64,000 nt of DNA from contig CBFFRP010000281.1 of the NCBI GenBank assembly GCA_965644295.1, positions 482,386 to 546,385 on the forward strand, given 5' to 3'. Under the pieces are notes generated by a model. It worked only from the letters and a program-made list of their open reading frames with translations, ran no database searches and was not told the DNA's origin. Position numbers and translations under genes: made by a program. Shown here in pieces: positions 35,560 through 47,568 of this stretch. Position 1 is the stretch's first letter. Every line of letters begins with the position of its first letter. The stretch comes from Paraphysomonas bandaiensis (Eukaryota > Chrysophyceae).

Positions 35560-36493
35560 TCAGGGGCGTTAGAACTTGATCGTGTAGTGTACCAGCCTAT
35601 GGGACGAAAGATGTGGACTCTGGACTACATTGGACTGTATTCTCAGTACGCTGCTGTCGGTTTAATGAAATGGGTCGCTCAGTATAAAACATGAACGATA
35701 TCATTCATATATAAATAACATTATAGTTTTGGTATGACTCAAACTTTATGCGTATATTATTTCCAGGGTCTAATAATCTTTGTGCTAATGCGAACAACAT
35801 CATTGAAATTGCTTAGAGGTAAGTACTAAAGTTCAATGGTATTTTTGCAGTAGTAATGATTCTTGTGTGAGCAGCTTCAAAATTGTATATGCAGTATTTG
35901 CGAAGAGTTCGTTTGGTATGCGACGTATGGTACGCTTTATTTCACAGAATTATTGACGTGAAGTTGACGTCACTATCCAGCCTTACATGATTGCCAGTTG
36001 GGCTCTAGTTCTTGTTTTGCTATTCGTTTTATCACTTACGGCTAGTGATCCCACGGTTAACACTTGGATTACTATTCAGTTGACATGCCACTGTTTTTAT
36101 GGTCTCTGATGTTTCTGCTGATGGTAGGCAGTAGAATTGGGGAAATTAGAATCTTATGAAGAACGTGGGCAGTATGTGTCAGCCAAAATAAAAATGATGT
36201 ACTGTCGATTAGATATTTCATGCTATTTCAGTGTACATATACGACGGCAAATACTAGCTACTACTGGGCAGCGGGTGCGCTTCATGGCCCCAATATTTGC
36301 TGGAGTTATTCGGACATTCTTGGTCAATGGTCCGAGTACTTATCCAGATGGGTATGTTGTTTCATTCTATATACGAGAAGAAGATGTGCTGATATTCGAT
36401 TATTTGGACTCTTTGTATGCAATATATCGTGGGAGCACTGTTGGAGCTGGGGTCGCACAATCAACGAGTACTATTGACTCGTTTTCTGTCTAG
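35560..36493 (+). pseudogene. Broken BT1-type folate/biopterin transporter gene
   Basis: Scattered plus-strand segments follow the order of BT1 (MFS) transporters. The N-terminal YQPMGRKMWTLDYIGLYSQY and AAVGLM come first, then SSFKIVYAVFAKSSFG (family: SFKVFYGLLSDC), PYMIASWALVLVLLFVLSLT, then VSDVSADG with a frame change into AVELGKLESYEERGQYVSA, and finally VIRTFLVNGPSTYPDGYV. Several frame changes lack plausible splice sites (for example at about 36,127), and the C-terminal half is missing. Together these indicate a decayed gene. Family assignment rests on motif order rather than a computed alignment. Confidence 0.5.
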
Positions 36494-37766
36494 TGTTTGT
36501 ACTATCTTTCCCTATTCTTTACCTTCAGGTAAGTAGTATTTTGTACGCATGAGATACTAGCCATTGATGATTACAGAGACACTAGAACAAAGATTTAACG
36601 TAAGTTTTCTATGGGAGGCACCATCAAGAAATCTTGGGTAAATGAGTAGAGTAATAGGTTAATAGTAAAGTGGCTACTATGGAACATCTAAAAAACAGTG
36701 TAGGAACAATTTGATTTGTGTGAAATATTGTCTTGTCTTTTTGTTTACGTGTTACTTGCGTATATCACAAAATAGAAAAATTGATAATGATGCATTTCCA
36801 TTTTTTGCTAGGTAGGACTATTACAAAATTGATAATCTAAAATTAGTGAGTTTGTAAGGTTTTGATTGTTTATGGTTGTAAATTGTAAACAAAGGACATC
36901 TAAGAAGTATACAAGAAATGGCTGATGCGTATTTCTCATCACAAATGCAATTACTTGAGTGTGTGTTTACTGTTTACAGAGTTTAGTTTAATTAATTCAA
37001 AGTCGAAATGGAATCATAAAATAATAATTTTTTAATTAACGATAGTGTCATATTGACTGAGTTTAAGTCCTCCTAGTTTATTAATATATCTTGATATTAT
37101 ATACTATATTAAGAGAATTACTGTACATACATGTGGATATGTGTAGAGTGCTGTTTGAGCTGGCGATACATAAAAAATAGAAAATAACATCAAAAATAGG
37201 CTTTTTTTCTTATTTTCCGGATATTTGTATACATGGACTTGTATTTTTTACCCTACAGTTAAGGATCTTCTCTCATATGACTATCATAATATTGATTGCA
37301 ATATATTGCAATATATTGTGAGCCACTTTAACAGAAACAATATTGATGGAAATTTTGACCGGTCGAACAATCAATATATTTTACAATATATTGCAATATA
37401 TTGTACAATGTATTGCAATTCAATATATTGTTTCCTAGCCCTGCTTGACATGTCTAGTGCAGTGACCAACAAACATCTTAACAGTGGCCATTTCCAATAT
37501 CGGTCGTCAATATAATATTTAATATGAGGTTACGGTAATCCTGATGATATTTAGTTGAGATAGTGTAATCTATTATGAACTAGGACAATAAAAGAACTTA
37601 CTGAGTGAAAACTACTACCACAAAGACCGAATCATAGCCACATAACACAAGGAAAGACGAAGACATTAGTTTTAGCTCACGAAAAGTTAAACTGTACGTT
37701 TTTATAAGGTATAAAAAAATCTAAACAAAATATATACATATAATTGGGGGGTTGTGCTATTGGCAC
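36494..37766. other. AT-rich intergenic DNA with a hAT-end fragment
   Basis: No gene. Contains the repeat fragment at 37,235-37,443 (separate entry). Also holds the 3' flank of the minus-strand gene that ends at 37,767. Confidence 0.5.
37235..37443. repeat. Fragment matching the end of the 48.8-51.5 kb hAT element
   Basis: Strongly similar to 51,290-51,491: ACAGTT, ATCTTCTCT, ATAATATTGATTGCAATA, ACTTTAACAGAAACAATATT and a series of CAATATATTG palindromes, ending CCTAGCCCTG. The partner end was not found, so it is a solo end or an internal deletion product. Confidence 0.7.
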
Positions 37767-40495
37767 TCAACTATCAGTGAAGATAACAAGACGATGAATA
37801 GATTTGCGGGCACTTGTCAAAGTGTTTCTCCTAAAGGTCTTCGTTTCACGCATATAAGATGGAACGGAAGATATAGATTTCTCTCGACCACAACCAGAAG
37901 TAGTCGCAGGCCGCTGCTTGAATTTTTTAGGTCTAACTGCAATCGCATTTTCCGTCATCTCGCTTTTCTTCTGCGATAAATCACTACTCACTGCAGAACA
38001 AGACATACTTTCATTCGGATCTCGAAAAGGTGTCATAGTCATCTTATTAGGAATACCCACAAGAGAGGTTCTGCTCGATTCAGCCTCCACTCCTAATGGC
38101 GCGGGAGAGTCCACTTCAGTGTGGGCCGGGAAGGTACAATTATCGTTAAGCTCCGTACGGGGCGTGGATATACGGCTATCTTCAGCCCCCATGTGTGTTT
38201 CCGTGGCGGGGAGGTTCGGTGAAACCGCAACCTCATTGTTTCCACATGGCAGTTCTTCATGGTTTAACTCCTCCACCAATGACTGCAGATGCTCCCGAGA
38301 CTCGTTTCGTGATTGAGTTTGAGGTCGAATCTGCATCAGATGCTTAGAGGAAACTCTAGAGTTCGTCGATTTAGTTTGACGCTTACACCACTGTTTTGAG
38401 GGGGACTTATTCTTCGATGTTCGTGATTTCAAATGACATTGTGAGACCGATTGCAAAGCATCACGCATTAGCATAGCCTCATTAGCTTCGTGATTTCGTT
38501 TGCGTCTATAAAACTGTTCAATACTCGAGGCCGTTTGGGGGCGTCTTCTAGCACTTGTGCTTGCTTCATGAGATACGAAAGATGAACCTCCTGAGGTAGG
38601 GTTTTGATGGCTAGATGTTATTGTTTCCAGTTGGCCTAATCGACAAGGACCATGCAACTGCTGCAAATTATTGCTAGTAGGCGACGAAATTTTATTATGT
38701 CGAGATAATTGGGTGTGGGTTTTTGCAGACGATGGACGATTGGAATACAACGACGCAACCCGTCGTGCGTGTCGGTGATTGTATAGCGCATCGTAATAAG
38801 AATTGTCTGTTGTGTCTAAGTTGTATTTGTATTCCACTTTGGGGTCGATACGCTGTATAGGCTTTATAGATGGTGCAGTGTGTGGACGGACTTGAGACTC
38901 ATTTGTTTCTAGAGAGGGGCTCGCATGTTGAGGAGATGTGCTGGGCGAGAGCATAGCGAGGTCAGAGTCAGTTTCTATATTTCCCAGAAACGGAATCTTA
39001 TCGTTTGTAATCTCTTCTGAGCTTGATGTCCACCTGTTCGTCTTCACGTTCTCCACCTTACTCCAGGTGCTGTCGTGAGAATCATCTCCCGTCCCAGGAG
39101 TGCAGTACCGGTGTATTATCGTTGCCACCCAGGCCTGAACCTCGTCACAGTTAGATGATTGGTTACCACCTCCAATAGATTTCCGTCGTGCTTTATTTGC
39201 AAGCCGAGAAGCTAGAGCTAAGCTCAATAGAGTTCCAGTAATAGATGGTCGCCTTGATTCTCCCACTAGACGTTTAACGGTCTCTGCAGTGCCATCGCTG
39301 CTAACAGCAGATTGATTAGATATCACATTCATGTCAACATGGTCGGTATCCAGTGAATATTCTCGAGAAAGTGACAAACTGTCGTATATGCTATGAATGT
39401 AGGGGTCGCTACATCCTCTTGCATTGAATTGAGTAGTAGAATTTAGTATGCTAACCATATCTGCAGTGGGTTGGTTGAGGAAGATACCGCCACGGCGCTG
39501 ACTGAGACGGGCTTGAGTCTGTATGTAATACCATCGTCATGAATGCAGCGAAAGGTAGTGTTGAGAAATACATTACACAACATATAAGTGCACACAATGG
39601 TAGCACCTCCACGGGGATCATCATCTTCTCCATCCAGTCTAGCGTACGCCTCAGTGCTACACGTTTGTCAGTGGTCTCAGCAAATCTCGCTAGAATATCC
39701 TAATAGCCTAATTAAAGGTGCACATTCAACAAGAATACACCCACATTTTCTCGTACACTGGTGATACACTTCACATCCTTCACTGGCCGAAGCTGAGGAG
39801 GGTACACATTTACGTCGGCAATGCTGATAAGTTACAATAACAGCACGTTACCTTAACGCACAAATGGAACATACCTCTCCAGCAGAGCCCATGAGAAAGC
39901 AGCACAAAAGCGAGGATGTGTATTCTCCGACCATATCTCTACATCAACGTCAGAGAATTATGAACAATCTCCCATAAAACTAGGGTAAACGAATTACGCA
40001 CCGATCATCTCTGACAGAGCATCCATGAATGCCACTTTGTTCAGTGCACCATAAGATTTCACGTCATTCAGATAATCAGCCTTCGCAAATTCCAGTGTCT
40101 CTTGTTCACTGACATTTTCACCCAAAAGTGCTCGTTGCACTCTAATATCCAAACGAATGTATCCATCCTCTGGAAGTGAGGCAGTGGACGGATCAGTGTA
40201 TATCACAACAGTCTGCCAGAGTAAACGAAATATAACAAACATATCAGAGTTGGAATAAAGAAACTTTCGTCTGGTGTCAATAATATCTTTACTCTCTGTC
40301 GATGAATCAACTTCACATAACTTTTCATGAAATTTTTTCTCTCCATTTTCAAGTTCTTTCTTTTCAGTTTCTTGCAGTCCCCCCATCGACAGGAGGAGCT
40401 TTATAGTGAACCATACCTGATCACAAACACACTGTCACATCATTCACAATGTATGATATGAAGAAAACCTTACGAACAACTTTTCGTTGTCTCAT
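37767..40495 (-). CDS. Large mostly disordered protein of unknown function
   Basis: Six minus-strand exons: 40469-40495, 40002-40416, 39875-39938, 39745-39823, 39607-39699, 37767-39518; introns 48-88 bp, phases consistent, 809 residues. The first about 225 residues are helical and ordered (GYIRLDIRVQRALL, KVAFMDALSEMIGEIWSE, RTLDWMEKMM). The D/E-x(8)-L/F-M-D-A-L-x-E pattern loosely recalls some flagellar proteins of protists, which is only a weak impression. The remaining about 580 residues are rich in Ser, Thr, Arg and Pro, with repeated RPxTA/RPQT motifs (RPHTAPS, RRPQTAS, RPATTSG). Basic Ser/Thr stretches suggest phosphorylation or microtubule/nucleic-acid binding, but no function is assigned. 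Confidence 0.7.
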
Positions 40496-41385
40496 TATGA
40501 TAAGAGATCCTCTGTATAGGTGTTTCTATAGGAGATATCTAGTTTATATCTAGATATGTGTGTATCTGTAGAGTGAAACCACTATTGACTCTTGTTTAGG
40601 CATATGAACATAACTGCAATCGATCCTGATAATCCCATATGATTATTTACAAGAACAGATCGTCATGTAGTTAAGAATGTCTTGAGATGTTTCTATATAT
40701 GGATGTATGGATCATCTCATGTATAGAGACTGCTGTTAGTATGATAGTATATACTGCTGTATGTAGAGGGTAGAGGGTAGAGGTATGCCACAGCAGTACA
40801 TAGATCTATACTATAGCATATAGCATATAGCATATACCGGTATATGTATACAGCAGTACATCATATGCTGCAGTGTCAACAGTGAATGAAGTGATGAAGT
40901 ACGATATCCGGATATCCATCCAATAAAAGAAGCCCAAAGATGATATACGCTCTTCTCATTGGTATACTCCGTATACATAATGTACAGTACAGTAATATGC
41001 TGTACACGTGTATGTACATACCATATACCGCATACTGCTGCATAAGATATTCTGTATCGGCAGTCAGCATCTTAGTTTTCGGAAATATAACGAAGTAAAT
41101 ATTCTCTATATTACTGCAACACAGATACGGCTGAAATACAGATAATTGTTGACTCAATATAAGAGGCGTCTATGAACAAAAATGTACGAAGGATGCCGAT
41201 ATGTCAGATATATACAGCGTTAGATGCATTTCCTCACCTGAATTACATATCCACATATGCCATATACAATCTCTGGTATCAGAGATATTCGGTTGGAGGT
41301 ACACACGATGATTATTGTATTAGGAATGAGCATGAACTAATGGCTTGTTCCATGAATATACGAGAATCTTAATTGGAAGACTGTT
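40496..41385. other. Intergenic region with short palindromic repeats
   Basis: Contains repeats of TAGCATATAGCATATA and GTACAGTACAGTA type and the dispersed repeat at 41,058-41,158. No gene is supported. Confidence 0.45.
41058..41158 (+). repeat. About 100-bp dispersed repeat shared with 53.3 kb
   Basis: Matches 53,289-53,398 and its duplicate at 62,760-62,869 over GGCAGTCAGCATCTTA, TTCGGAAAT, CTATATYACTGCAA, AAATACAGATAATTRTTG and CTCAATAT. Nature unknown. Confidence 0.6.
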
Positions 41386-42680
41386 GTGCGCTGGTGTTGT
41401 ATCATGATGGTGTCGCAATCTCTAAAACAACCTGCACTGAAGAAGTCAATGGTCGTAAATAAATCCCCTGTAAAACCACCAGGAAGGGCGAGGTGTAGGG
41501 CATCGAATCAAGATAAATACACAGGGTTGGCTAATGTGGATGACTCTGCAATGCGTATAGAGCAAGACTTCTGTCAGCAGCTTCATGTGGAGGGAAGGCC
41601 ACATGCAGAGCTTTGTCGATTTTTATCACCTTTCTCAAGGGCTGACTCGAATGTACCTGACGGAAAATTCATGAAGATACAATGTACAACTGAGGACAGC
41701 TAGGAAACATTGTTGGAGCTTACACCGCGTATCATATACGAGAAAGTGCGATTAGAAAACAGCTATATTTTTCCAAGAGAAATGTTTAGAGGTTGCACAA
41801 CTCACAACTGGTATAAAGGTTGAGATAAATGGCGAATCATACACTAGGGGTAGTCTACCAGCAGATGGCCAAGTATGATCAGGCACGATTATGTCACCAG
41901 CGTAACGAAGAAATTGCGAAGTCAACTGAAAATGCTGAGAATTTGTTTCAGCGAACGTTGAAGTACATAAAGCGTACCTTACGTTGGTGAAACGACTGGA
42001 CGCTGAGAATCACACTGATCATGCACTGAAAATGTATGTGATATGCTTAGGTGCATCTATTAAATGTATGGGCTTAGCTTCACAAGGAGAAGCTAATGGA
42101 AAAACAGGAAATCTTCTTCGTCGAGGAGACCGTGCAGCACTTCCGTATTTGCAGCAACATTCGCAAATATCAACTGATATAGGAGATACGGAAGCTAGGT
42201 ATCGAGCATGCTCTGCCCTTGCTTGGGCGCTTGATTCGTTAGGGGATGATAAGAAGGCGTTAGAAGAATTATCTCTCGTTCACTCCATTTCAGAGCAAGA
42301 AGGAGACGCCTACCTCCAATCGCAAGCTTGTCGTACTCTAGGTGCACTACACTCTAAGGTCAGCCAGCTTCAGGACGCTGTGAACGTACTGCAACGACAC
42401 TTCGAGCAGAATGCAACTGACTCTATTAAGGGAGTCAGGTGAAAATTTCGCTGCACTCATGAAGGCAGGCTTGAAGCTAGCAAGAGTATATGTTAGGGTC
42501 AGTCGTGGAAACCTTCTAATGAGCGCCTACATGTGTGTTATTGCGACAGACATTAGCTCACAGCTGGACTGGAAACTAAACAGGACAGTGCTAATAAAGC
42601 AGTCCCCAGTAGAAGCAGGCTACAGTTTTTCGTATTCCCGATCAATATTTATTTGTCTTGTGTGTAGTTTGAAATTTTAG
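41386..42680 (+). pseudogene. TTC29-like TPR protein gene, frameshifted
   Basis: Consecutive plus-strand frames give a TPR protein in order. FCQQLHVEGRPHAELCRFLS lies in 41386-41703; NHTLGVVYQQMAKYDQARLC starts near 41,832; EARYRACSALAWALDSLGDD and QACRTLGALHSKVSQLQDAV lie in 41984-42442. KAGLKLARVYVRVSRGNLL and ATDISSQLDWK are in another frame up to 42680. The C-terminal segment and TPR spacing resemble TTC29, an axonemal TPR protein. Frame changes near 41,700-41,830, 41,975 and 42,430 have no matching splice sites, so the gene is likely dead. Sequencing errors could mimic this. Confidence 0.55.
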
Positions 42681-43742
42681 AATTTATAGATGTTAATTTA
42701 TCGCGCTAATACTGCCCGATAGTTTGTTATGGTTGCCATTTGATCTAATACAGCAGTGCTTTAAGTGGTAACTCAATGTTATCCTTGTGTTCGCGATTGA
42801 TTTGATAACATAAATTATTATATGTGTATGCACTCTGACCATGTACTACTTTGGATTGTTTCTTGGATAACACACTAAGGTTCATGGACTCGGTAAACAT
42901 CTCCATAGCTCTACAACATATATACTAAATATATATACGTATTGTACTACCTAAGTACACGCTCAGAATGGAGCATATAATATACCCGAGTCTGGTCATA
43001 ATTATACGTATGTATGCTATATTATTGTATAAGATGGCTATTCTACAATTATGTTCCTAGGAATTTCTAGAAGGTGTTATTTTCTTAAGTGGATGGTGAT
43101 TCGATGACGTACTATTACTCGTTTGTCAACTCTATAAAATGACATCGCATCTTTACACTATTTGAGCATATGTTTGTGTCGTTACTCTTGAGTTTAAGTG
43201 GAAGTAATATTTTCTAAGATAGTCTAATATATAAGTAACAGTTCACTGTACACTAGCTCTTAAACTTGCATAGACTGTGATGGTTGCACATAAGAGTTCC
43301 AAGCACCTCACGATGCTGTAACGCCATAACGCACAGTACTTATGATACAGGCTAACAACGAGAGAGGAAGTAATGGTGACAGGGCTCTATTTATATCATC
43401 ACATCACCTCCAAAGATGTTCTTGTCCTTAATCAAGTTTGGTCCAATCAGAGATATCATGGATATCACACTGTCCAATGATTCGCTACTTCGCTATACCT
43501 TTTTAAGGGTCTGTGGTATCTAAATAATCCTGTTTTTGAAATACTAAACTCTGATTTGTGTTTCCAGTGGCTGTAAATCACTGATATTAGTGTCAGAAAC
43601 TGAAAACTGAATATTTTGAGCTGCTGCAGTAATAAAGCAACTCTGCCTGTGGTTATTAACAGAGACAGCATCCATTGCATCTACTTTGCTAAAGAATCAC
43701 CCATACAGACCAGCTTAATAACTTTATTTATATATCTTTACT
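42681..43742. other. Intergenic AT-rich DNA
   Basis: No gene, RNA or repeat recognised. It should include the promoter of the YbeY gene at its right end. Confidence 0.5.
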
Positions 43743-44577
43743 ATGATTGGCATTGCAAGATACTGTAGATTGATGAAGCATACTTCTATGGTTCATAGAT
43801 TGCGTTATAGGCTATCAACCGTCACTAGAATCGATAACATGAAAGCTACAGGTAAACACTATTAACATATACGAATCATACTGATGTAAATCCCTTTTAG
43901 TTACAATCAAGAATACGCAGAGAAAGTATGATATCGACATTGATAAAATAAAGTCGCATGCTGTTGAAATATTACGAATTCTTGAGGTATTGATGGGCTT
44001 CATACGATCGATTGTACTCATCAGTCTAATCCGCTTATAGATTCCTCAGCGTAGTTTATTTATTCAGTTTTGTTCGGATTCTTACATGAGAAAGCTCTAT
44101 AAGGATGGAAAAGGAAAGAGTAAAAGTACTGACATACTTGCCTTTACCTCAACTGAGATGGAGACTTTGGGGCGAATATATATATGCCCAGCATATGTTG
44201 ATAGGCAAATGCAGTATGATAGAGAGGAGTATGAGGTAACTGAGAATTTAACTTGTACCTCTGCACTAACCGTATATACAGGCAGGTGAGCTAGATACCA
44301 CTGATGACGAAGGGGTAAGCCTTGCAATGGCCACAACATTTTCACTTCAAGTGAGAATGACCTTACTTCTTGTACATGGAATGATTCACCTAGAAGGGTA
44401 GGTGTATTAATGTTATTATATATTTGTGTATAACGTGTAATGCGAACTAGCCACGATCACGAGACCGATGAGGATTGGCTATTGATGGTAGAGAGGGAGA
44501 ATCAAGTTTTGCAAGAACTCTCTCAATCATTTCCTGATATAGTTTTACATCCGAGAAATAAAACACCCATGCATTAG
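43743..44577 (+). CDS. ybeY: YbeY-type endoribonuclease (UPF0054), probably organellar
   Basis: Five exons: 43743-43851, 43901-43986, 44041-44235, 44282-44397, 44451-44577; introns 46-54 bp, phases consistent, 210 residues. The diagnostic zinc-binding motif HGMIHLEGHDH (HGxxHxxGxDH) is created by the last splice. Upstream are SDSYMRKLYKDGKGKSKSTD and ILAFTS (family: RELN-x-RGKD-x-PTDVLSF), then LGRIYICP. YbeY is a metal-dependent RNase needed for rRNA maturation in bacteria, mitochondria and plastids. The basic N-terminus (about 35 residues with MKHTSMVHRLRYRLS) looks like an organelle-targeting peptide. Acid loops (DTTDDEG) are family-variable. Confidence 0.9.
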
Positions 44578-44699
44578 TAATTAGATTTATGGTTTACAAT
44601 ATATATTAAATTACAATTATTTCGCCGTACCATGTATTTACGCCAGCTTTAGAATGTCAGTATTACGATGTTCACCGTAAACTGAATATCTCCTGACAA

Positions 44700-44800
44700 T
44701 ATAATATACGGCTGAATTTAGTTTCCCGGAGAAATATATCCCGTACTTATCCCCCAGAAGACCACGAAAAGGTGCGAGTCCGACTGTGTTAAGGGTTAAG
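44700..44800 (+). repeat. Dispersed repeat, copy 3 (fragment)
   Basis: Matches the 11.8-kb copy over TTAGTTTCC, TACTTATCCCCCAGAA and CACGAAAAGGTGCGAGTCCG, ending TGTT-AGGG. It is the shortest copy found. Confidence 0.6.
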
Positions 44801-45278
44801 GCTGTATAAACTATTTACGCTGATACTACTAATGGCTTGCTGTTATATCGAATGCTCAGTTTACCAGGTGCGGCTTTTTAGCAATGAAATTATAGCTGCT
44901 GTAGGAATAAATATTGTTGAATGTATGCACTCGATAATGCATCTGCGGTTATGAGGGTAATATTGGTAGTAGCTAGTTTACGATTACAGTGTCAAAACTA
45001 TAACAGGGTAACTTTAACTTGTGGTCAGCTTATAATCCAGTATGGATTGCAAACGTTTAGCTATCATCGTACTAATCGATACGCGTCTGAGTTTATAAGA
45101 ACGCAAAAACGGGAAATTGGTGGAGTCATCATTATATGTAAAGATGACGTAGATATCATTTTTTTCATGCTGGAAGAATGTTTATTATTAGTCATCATTA
45201 CTACTAATTAAGTCCACTTGATGTCAATGATAAAGGAAATCACATTTTTTTGACATCTGAAAATAAAATACTATGGTA

Positions 45279-47121
45279 TCAAATTTCAAACTGTAAGACT
45301 TGCCCTAATCTACTACTCTCTTTAGCAACCTCGATAATTCTGAGCACTATCACAGCGACGTAAGGGTCTACATGGGGAGTCTTTCCATGGACTACACAAT
45401 CGTAAAATTCATCATATAGAATATGGTAAGACCCTATTCTGGGAGGAGTTTTACTCTTTGATCCATCAGCTGTGGTTAATTCTCCCCATTGTCCTTCTGG
45501 TTCACACCCATACGTAATAGTATCTTTATCTAATTGCCCTTTTTCAGTTATTTGGGCAGCTCTGTAGTCAGGAAGTTTACCACTCATTAGTTCGGCTTCC
45601 TGTGTGTCCATCCCTTCTTTCCTCCATGATCCTTCCGATCCATGAATCATATACCTAATTCTGTGGTCCACACATAATAAAGATCCTTTTAGAATTGCTC
45701 TGAATCCTCCTCTATGTAACCCAGCAGCATCGGGGCTACTTTCTGGTGGTTCATAGAATAAATGTACCTCCCACGAGTCGTCAAGAGTACCTCCAGGTCG
45801 CTGGGCGCGTATATCAGCCCAAACACGTGCAGGAGTACCAAAGAGAACAACAGCCTGATCAATCATATGCGATCCGAGTGAAAGGAAGTTGCCCCCAGAA
45901 CCGGCAACAGTATCTTTCCAGCTCCATTCTCGTATTCGAGGAGAGAACCGGTTGAAGTAGCCATTATATTCCACTACACGACCAAGACGACACAAAATAC
46001 TTTGGATCGTTAAAAAGTCGGAGTCATACCGCCGGTTTTGGTATGGTAAACACACAAGTCCTCTATTGGACGCCATCTCAAGCAAGTCTTTTGCCTGTGT
46101 AGAGGACGCACAAAAGGCTTTCTCCATAAGTACATGTTTTCCCGCCTCCAGTGCTAGTCGAGCGTGCTCGAAATGGAACTCGATCGGACTGCACACAACG
46201 ATGACATCCACATCCTTTCTAGAGAGAAGTTCTCCCACAGACCGAACTATATCCACTTTTATCCCATGTTTTTCTGCAAAATGTTGGGATTCGTTCTTGC
46301 TACGCTCATATACAGCAGTGAGACGAAATCGTGGATGTGTGAGAATGAACGGTGCATGAAATACCCTCCCACTTAGTCCAAATGCAATTACACCCACTCT
46401 CAAAACCTTACAATCTCCAGGTGTACTAGGGAGTTGAGTCTTTGCCCACGCGGGGCATTCAGGAGATGACACCCATTCAAGCTCCTCTTCCGTGCTGCTC
46501 CTTCCCTGTGGTCAAAACAAATTGCGTCACAACGGAGTTGAGCAAAAATATGTTCATTACCAGTGCTGCATTTCGTGAGGGGAAACGACCAAAACGCCGA
46601 ATGACATCATAATGTTCATGAGGATATCCTTTTAGGCTAGAGAAAAATAATTTGACATCGTCAGTAGCATCGGAAGTTAATTGTGCAGCTATTTCAACCC
46701 CAAGCTCTTGCATTTCTAGACTTTCACAGTGTTGAATTGCAACTCCCAAAAAGAAACGCTCAATAACAATATACTGTGTTAATAACCAGTCTTTTTTTAA
46801 GAGTTCTTGTACCAATCGAGCCGTCAAATTATCATATTGGAATGACCCACTTGTGCCTCGATAGACACATCGACTGAACTGATCAAGAAGTATAACTCTC
46901 GCTAGTGTCCCTCGAGGAGATAACCACTCATCTCCTATATTCTCCCCTGCGACATGATGAATTATCATTGAGTTTTCTCGTTGAATATTATTGAATTCTT
47001 TAGATTTCCCACTAAACCATATCGCCATCCTATCAGATATATATGCCACTGATAACATCTCTGTGCGGTCTGATGTTCCAAACCAGAAGGACAGGACATC
47101 ATCTGGGGTACTAAGAATCAT
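45279..47121 (-). CDS. DUF924 - Gfo/Idh/MocA oxidoreductase fusion protein
   Basis: Exons (minus) 46561-47121 and 45279-46505; 55-bp GT-AG intron, phase 0, 595 residues. Residues 1-195 are a DUF924 domain: VLSFWFGTSDR, LARVILLDQFSRCVYRGT, then RFGRFPSRNAALGRSSTEEE, the last made only by the splice. After a short linker (SSPECPAWAKTQLPS) comes a complete Gfo/Idh/MocA dehydrogenase: Rossmann fold VGVIAFGLSGRVFHAP, then VDVIVVCSPIEFH, GKHVLMEKAFC and GNFLSLGSHMIDQAVVLFG. The second part has no ATG of its own near its start, supporting one protein. The oxidoreductase should use NAD(P) on a sugar-like substrate; DUF924 has no firmly known reaction. Confidence 0.85.
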
Positions 47122-47568
47122 TGGTAGGCTGTAATTGATAAGTAGTTATTTGATATTGTATTAATTATAGCATATAACTGATGTGCTGTTTCGATGATAT
47201 GATGGATGCGATATCATGGCAGCACATGCATAGATAGACTCCTCTATCCCCATATACTACTAGATACACACTGCTGTATATAGACGTATATGTAGCAGTC
47301 ATAGTCTTGTACTGCTGGACTACGAACTCTGTACTTCAGTACTAGGACAATGTACCTCCATACTGTACTTCTGTACAATTAGACTTACACAATACGCACA
47401 ATAACTTCACAGTACACATATATACACGTACAAAGCATCATCCTGATCTCATGTGCTGAGTGTGATAGTTGTATATATTAACATCCCACCATACATGACG
47501 CTTATACAGATAAAGGCCGTCTCAATAATACTATCTCAGTGACATGATGCGTTAACTAGTTGTTAGAT
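47122..47568. promoter_or_regulatory. Intergenic region between divergent fusion gene and GT8 gene
   Basis: 450 bp between two divergent genes, containing both promoters by position. It has several TATATA-like tracts; no specific sites are identifiable. Confidence 0.4.

Noticed and set aside
37225-37515. 96-codon ORF over the CAATATATTG repeats
   Set aside because: It translates a hAT terminal region made of palindromic repeats; not protein-like.
44921-45211. 96-codon plus-strand ORF
   Set aside because: No motif, AT-driven composition, no matching exon nearby; not enough to call a gene.
45279-46472. Gfo/Idh/MocA as a stand-alone gene starting at 46,472
   Set aside because: That position is a GTG inside an open frame; the upstream exon completes the DUF924 end motif in phase, so a fusion is the better model.
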